A stretch of DNA of 23,573 bases from Limivivens sp034101475 (GTDB taxonomy: Bacteria; Bacillota; Clostridia; Lachnospirales; Lachnospiraceae): assembly GCA_034101475.1 (NCBI GenBank), contig JAXEJQ010000118.1, positions 1 through 23,573 on the forward strand, read 5' to 3'. Under the pieces are notes generated by a model, which was given only the letters and a program-made list of their open reading frames with translations, was not told where the DNA came from and made no database searches. How positions within the stretch are numbered: position 1 is the first letter of the stretch; each line of letters starts with the position of its first letter. Below are positions 22,731 through 23,573 of the stretch, in pieces. Position numbers and translations under genes: made by a program.

Positions 22731-23573
22731 AGCCTGGGTGGGACTGAAGGCGCTCTATCACAAGGAGCTTTCTGACCATTTGACAAGCAAACGTTTTTTT
22801 ATCATTTTACTTTTGATTTATGTGTCCAGCATTGCGAGCCTTTACGGCGCGCTGTCCGGACTCAGCGACGCGATCTCCAGTGACAGCAGTTTCGCGTTCC
22901 TGAAAATTTACAGCTCCAGCGGAAATTCCATTCCGTCTTTTATGAGCTTCCTGGGGCTGCTGGGGCCCTTCGTGGGAATGATCCTGGGGTTTGACGCTAT
23001 CAACAGTGAGCGGTCGGGAGGAACACTGAACCGCCTGGTGGCGCAGCCGATTTACCGTGATTCCATTATTATCGGCAAGTTCCTGGCAGGAACCACCGTT
23101 ATTGCCATTGTGGTGTTTACCATCGGAATCGCGGTGGGTTCCATCGGTGTCCTGGTCACCGGTCTGGCGCCCCAGACAGAGGAGGTACTCCGGATTCTGG
23201 TCTATCTGGTCTTTACGGTGGTTTATATGGCATTCTGGCTGGCATTGTCCATCCTGTTCTCCGTGGTCTGCCGCCATTCTGCCACCTCCGCCCTGGCCGT
23301 GATTGCAGTCTGGATCTTCTTTACGATTTTCATGAGCCTGGTGGCAAGTATCATTGCGAACATTGTTTATCCGGTGGATGATCAGTTTAATGCCATGATC
23401 AATTCCTATAACAATTATACGCTGGATCTGAACCTGAACAGGATTTCACCCTACTACCTGTACAGCGAAGCGGCGTCTACCATCATGAACCCGTCGGTTC
23501 GGACCGTGAATGTGGTGACGATAACCCAGCTCCAGGGAGCAATTTCCGGATATCTCTCCTTCGGACAGAGTGT
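22660..23573 (+). CDS. ABC-2 type transporter permease (partial, runs off the window)
   Basis: Open frame from ATG 22660 to the window end, 304 complete codons without a stop. After a hydrophilic start of about 45 residues comes KELSDHLTSKRFF, then a first helix (FIILLLIYVSSIASLYG), an extracellular loop, FLGLLGPFVGMILGFDAIN, and SERSGGTLNRLVAQPIYRD, the cytoplasmic block typical of ABC-2 permeases (PF12679 type). Further membrane helices follow, then a long extracellular loop (IVYPVDDQFNAMINSYNN onward). It overlaps the ATPase gene by 71 bases, and the ribosome site before ATG 22660 is weak, so a later start such as GTG 22675 is possible. Together with the NEW3 protein and ATPase it forms a putative exporter. 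Confidence 0.9.
   Translation, partial: MKTAAVKKSLANTSHAEKNQEKARAWVGLKALYHKELSDHLTSKRFFIILLLIYVSSIASLYGALSGLSDAISSDSSFAFLKIYSSSGNSIPSFMSFLGLLGPFVGMILGFDAINSERSGGTLNRLVAQPIYRDSIIIGKFLAGTTVIAIVVFTIGIAVGSIGVLVTGLAPQTEEVLRILVYLVFTVVYMAFWLALSILFSVVCRHSATSALAVIAVWIFFTIFMSLVASIIANIVYPVDDQFNAMINSYNNYTLDLNLNRISPYYLYSEAASTIMNPSVRTVNVVTITQLQGAISGYLSFGQS

Noticed and set aside
1..23573. tRNA, rRNA, CRISPR arrays or insertion sequences
   Set aside because: None seen: no cloverleaf-like sequence with a TTCRANNC arm, no regular repeat-spacer array, and no transposase motif on either strand.

Overview
The window looks like chromosomal DNA from a gut-type Clostridia bacterium, most likely a Lachnospiraceae member. 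The reasons are strong AGGAGG ribosome sites, moderate GC with GGA/CTG-rich codons, YesM/YesN-type two-component regulators, sugar ABC importers without their own ATPase, and a NEW3-domain/ABC-2 transporter operon. It is one large carbohydrate-scavenging locus (about 2.2-20.3 kb) between an accessory AAA-ATPase/nuclease-like gene on the left and an ABC exporter operon on the right, which runs off the window.

Layout. 1-349: a possible gene remnant, a hairpin and a weak promoter, with nothing else clear. 350-2044: AAA-ATPase-like protein with a C-terminal PD-(D/E)XK nuclease-like domain, ended by a strong terminator. 2208-9204: sugar operon A, made of a promoter, a solute-binding protein, an internal terminator-like hairpin, two permeases, a six-hairpin-type putative glycosidase and a GH43 beta-xylosidase. 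9211-10116 (minus): AraC-type regulator, divergent from 10315-11715, a GH4 enzyme with the CHEV motif of alpha-galacturonidases (LplD type). 11781-15090: YesM-like sensor kinase with an abnormal 5' end, overlapping a YesN-like response regulator. 15313-20299: sugar operon B, made of a second solute-binding protein, another internal hairpin, two permeases, a DUF2961/GH172 protein and a short protein that looks like an internally deleted glycosidase. 20505-end: NEW3-domain membrane protein, ABC ATPase and a partial ABC-2 permease, behind a promoter region carrying repeated TTAAG boxes.

How the genes may work together. Two importers would take up oligosaccharides that no secreted enzyme in this window produces. 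None of the glycosidases has a signal peptide, so digestion is expected in the cytoplasm: GH4 removing alpha-linked galacturonate, GH43 removing beta-xylose or alpha-arabinose, and the six-hairpin and GH172 proteins removing further residues. This fits acidic, branched plant pectic oligosaccharides such as xylogalacturonan or rhamnogalacturonan side chains, but the substrate is inferred. Importer energy would have to come from a shared MsmX-type ATPase elsewhere. The AraC protein and the kinase/regulator pair are the likely local controls.

Points most worth a second look: the CiaR-like TTTAAG-N5-CTTAAG array before the exporter operon; the kinase 5' end, where a frameshift or deletion seems to have separated the first residues from the first membrane helix; the deletion-like short glycosidase; and the unassigned six-hairpin protein.
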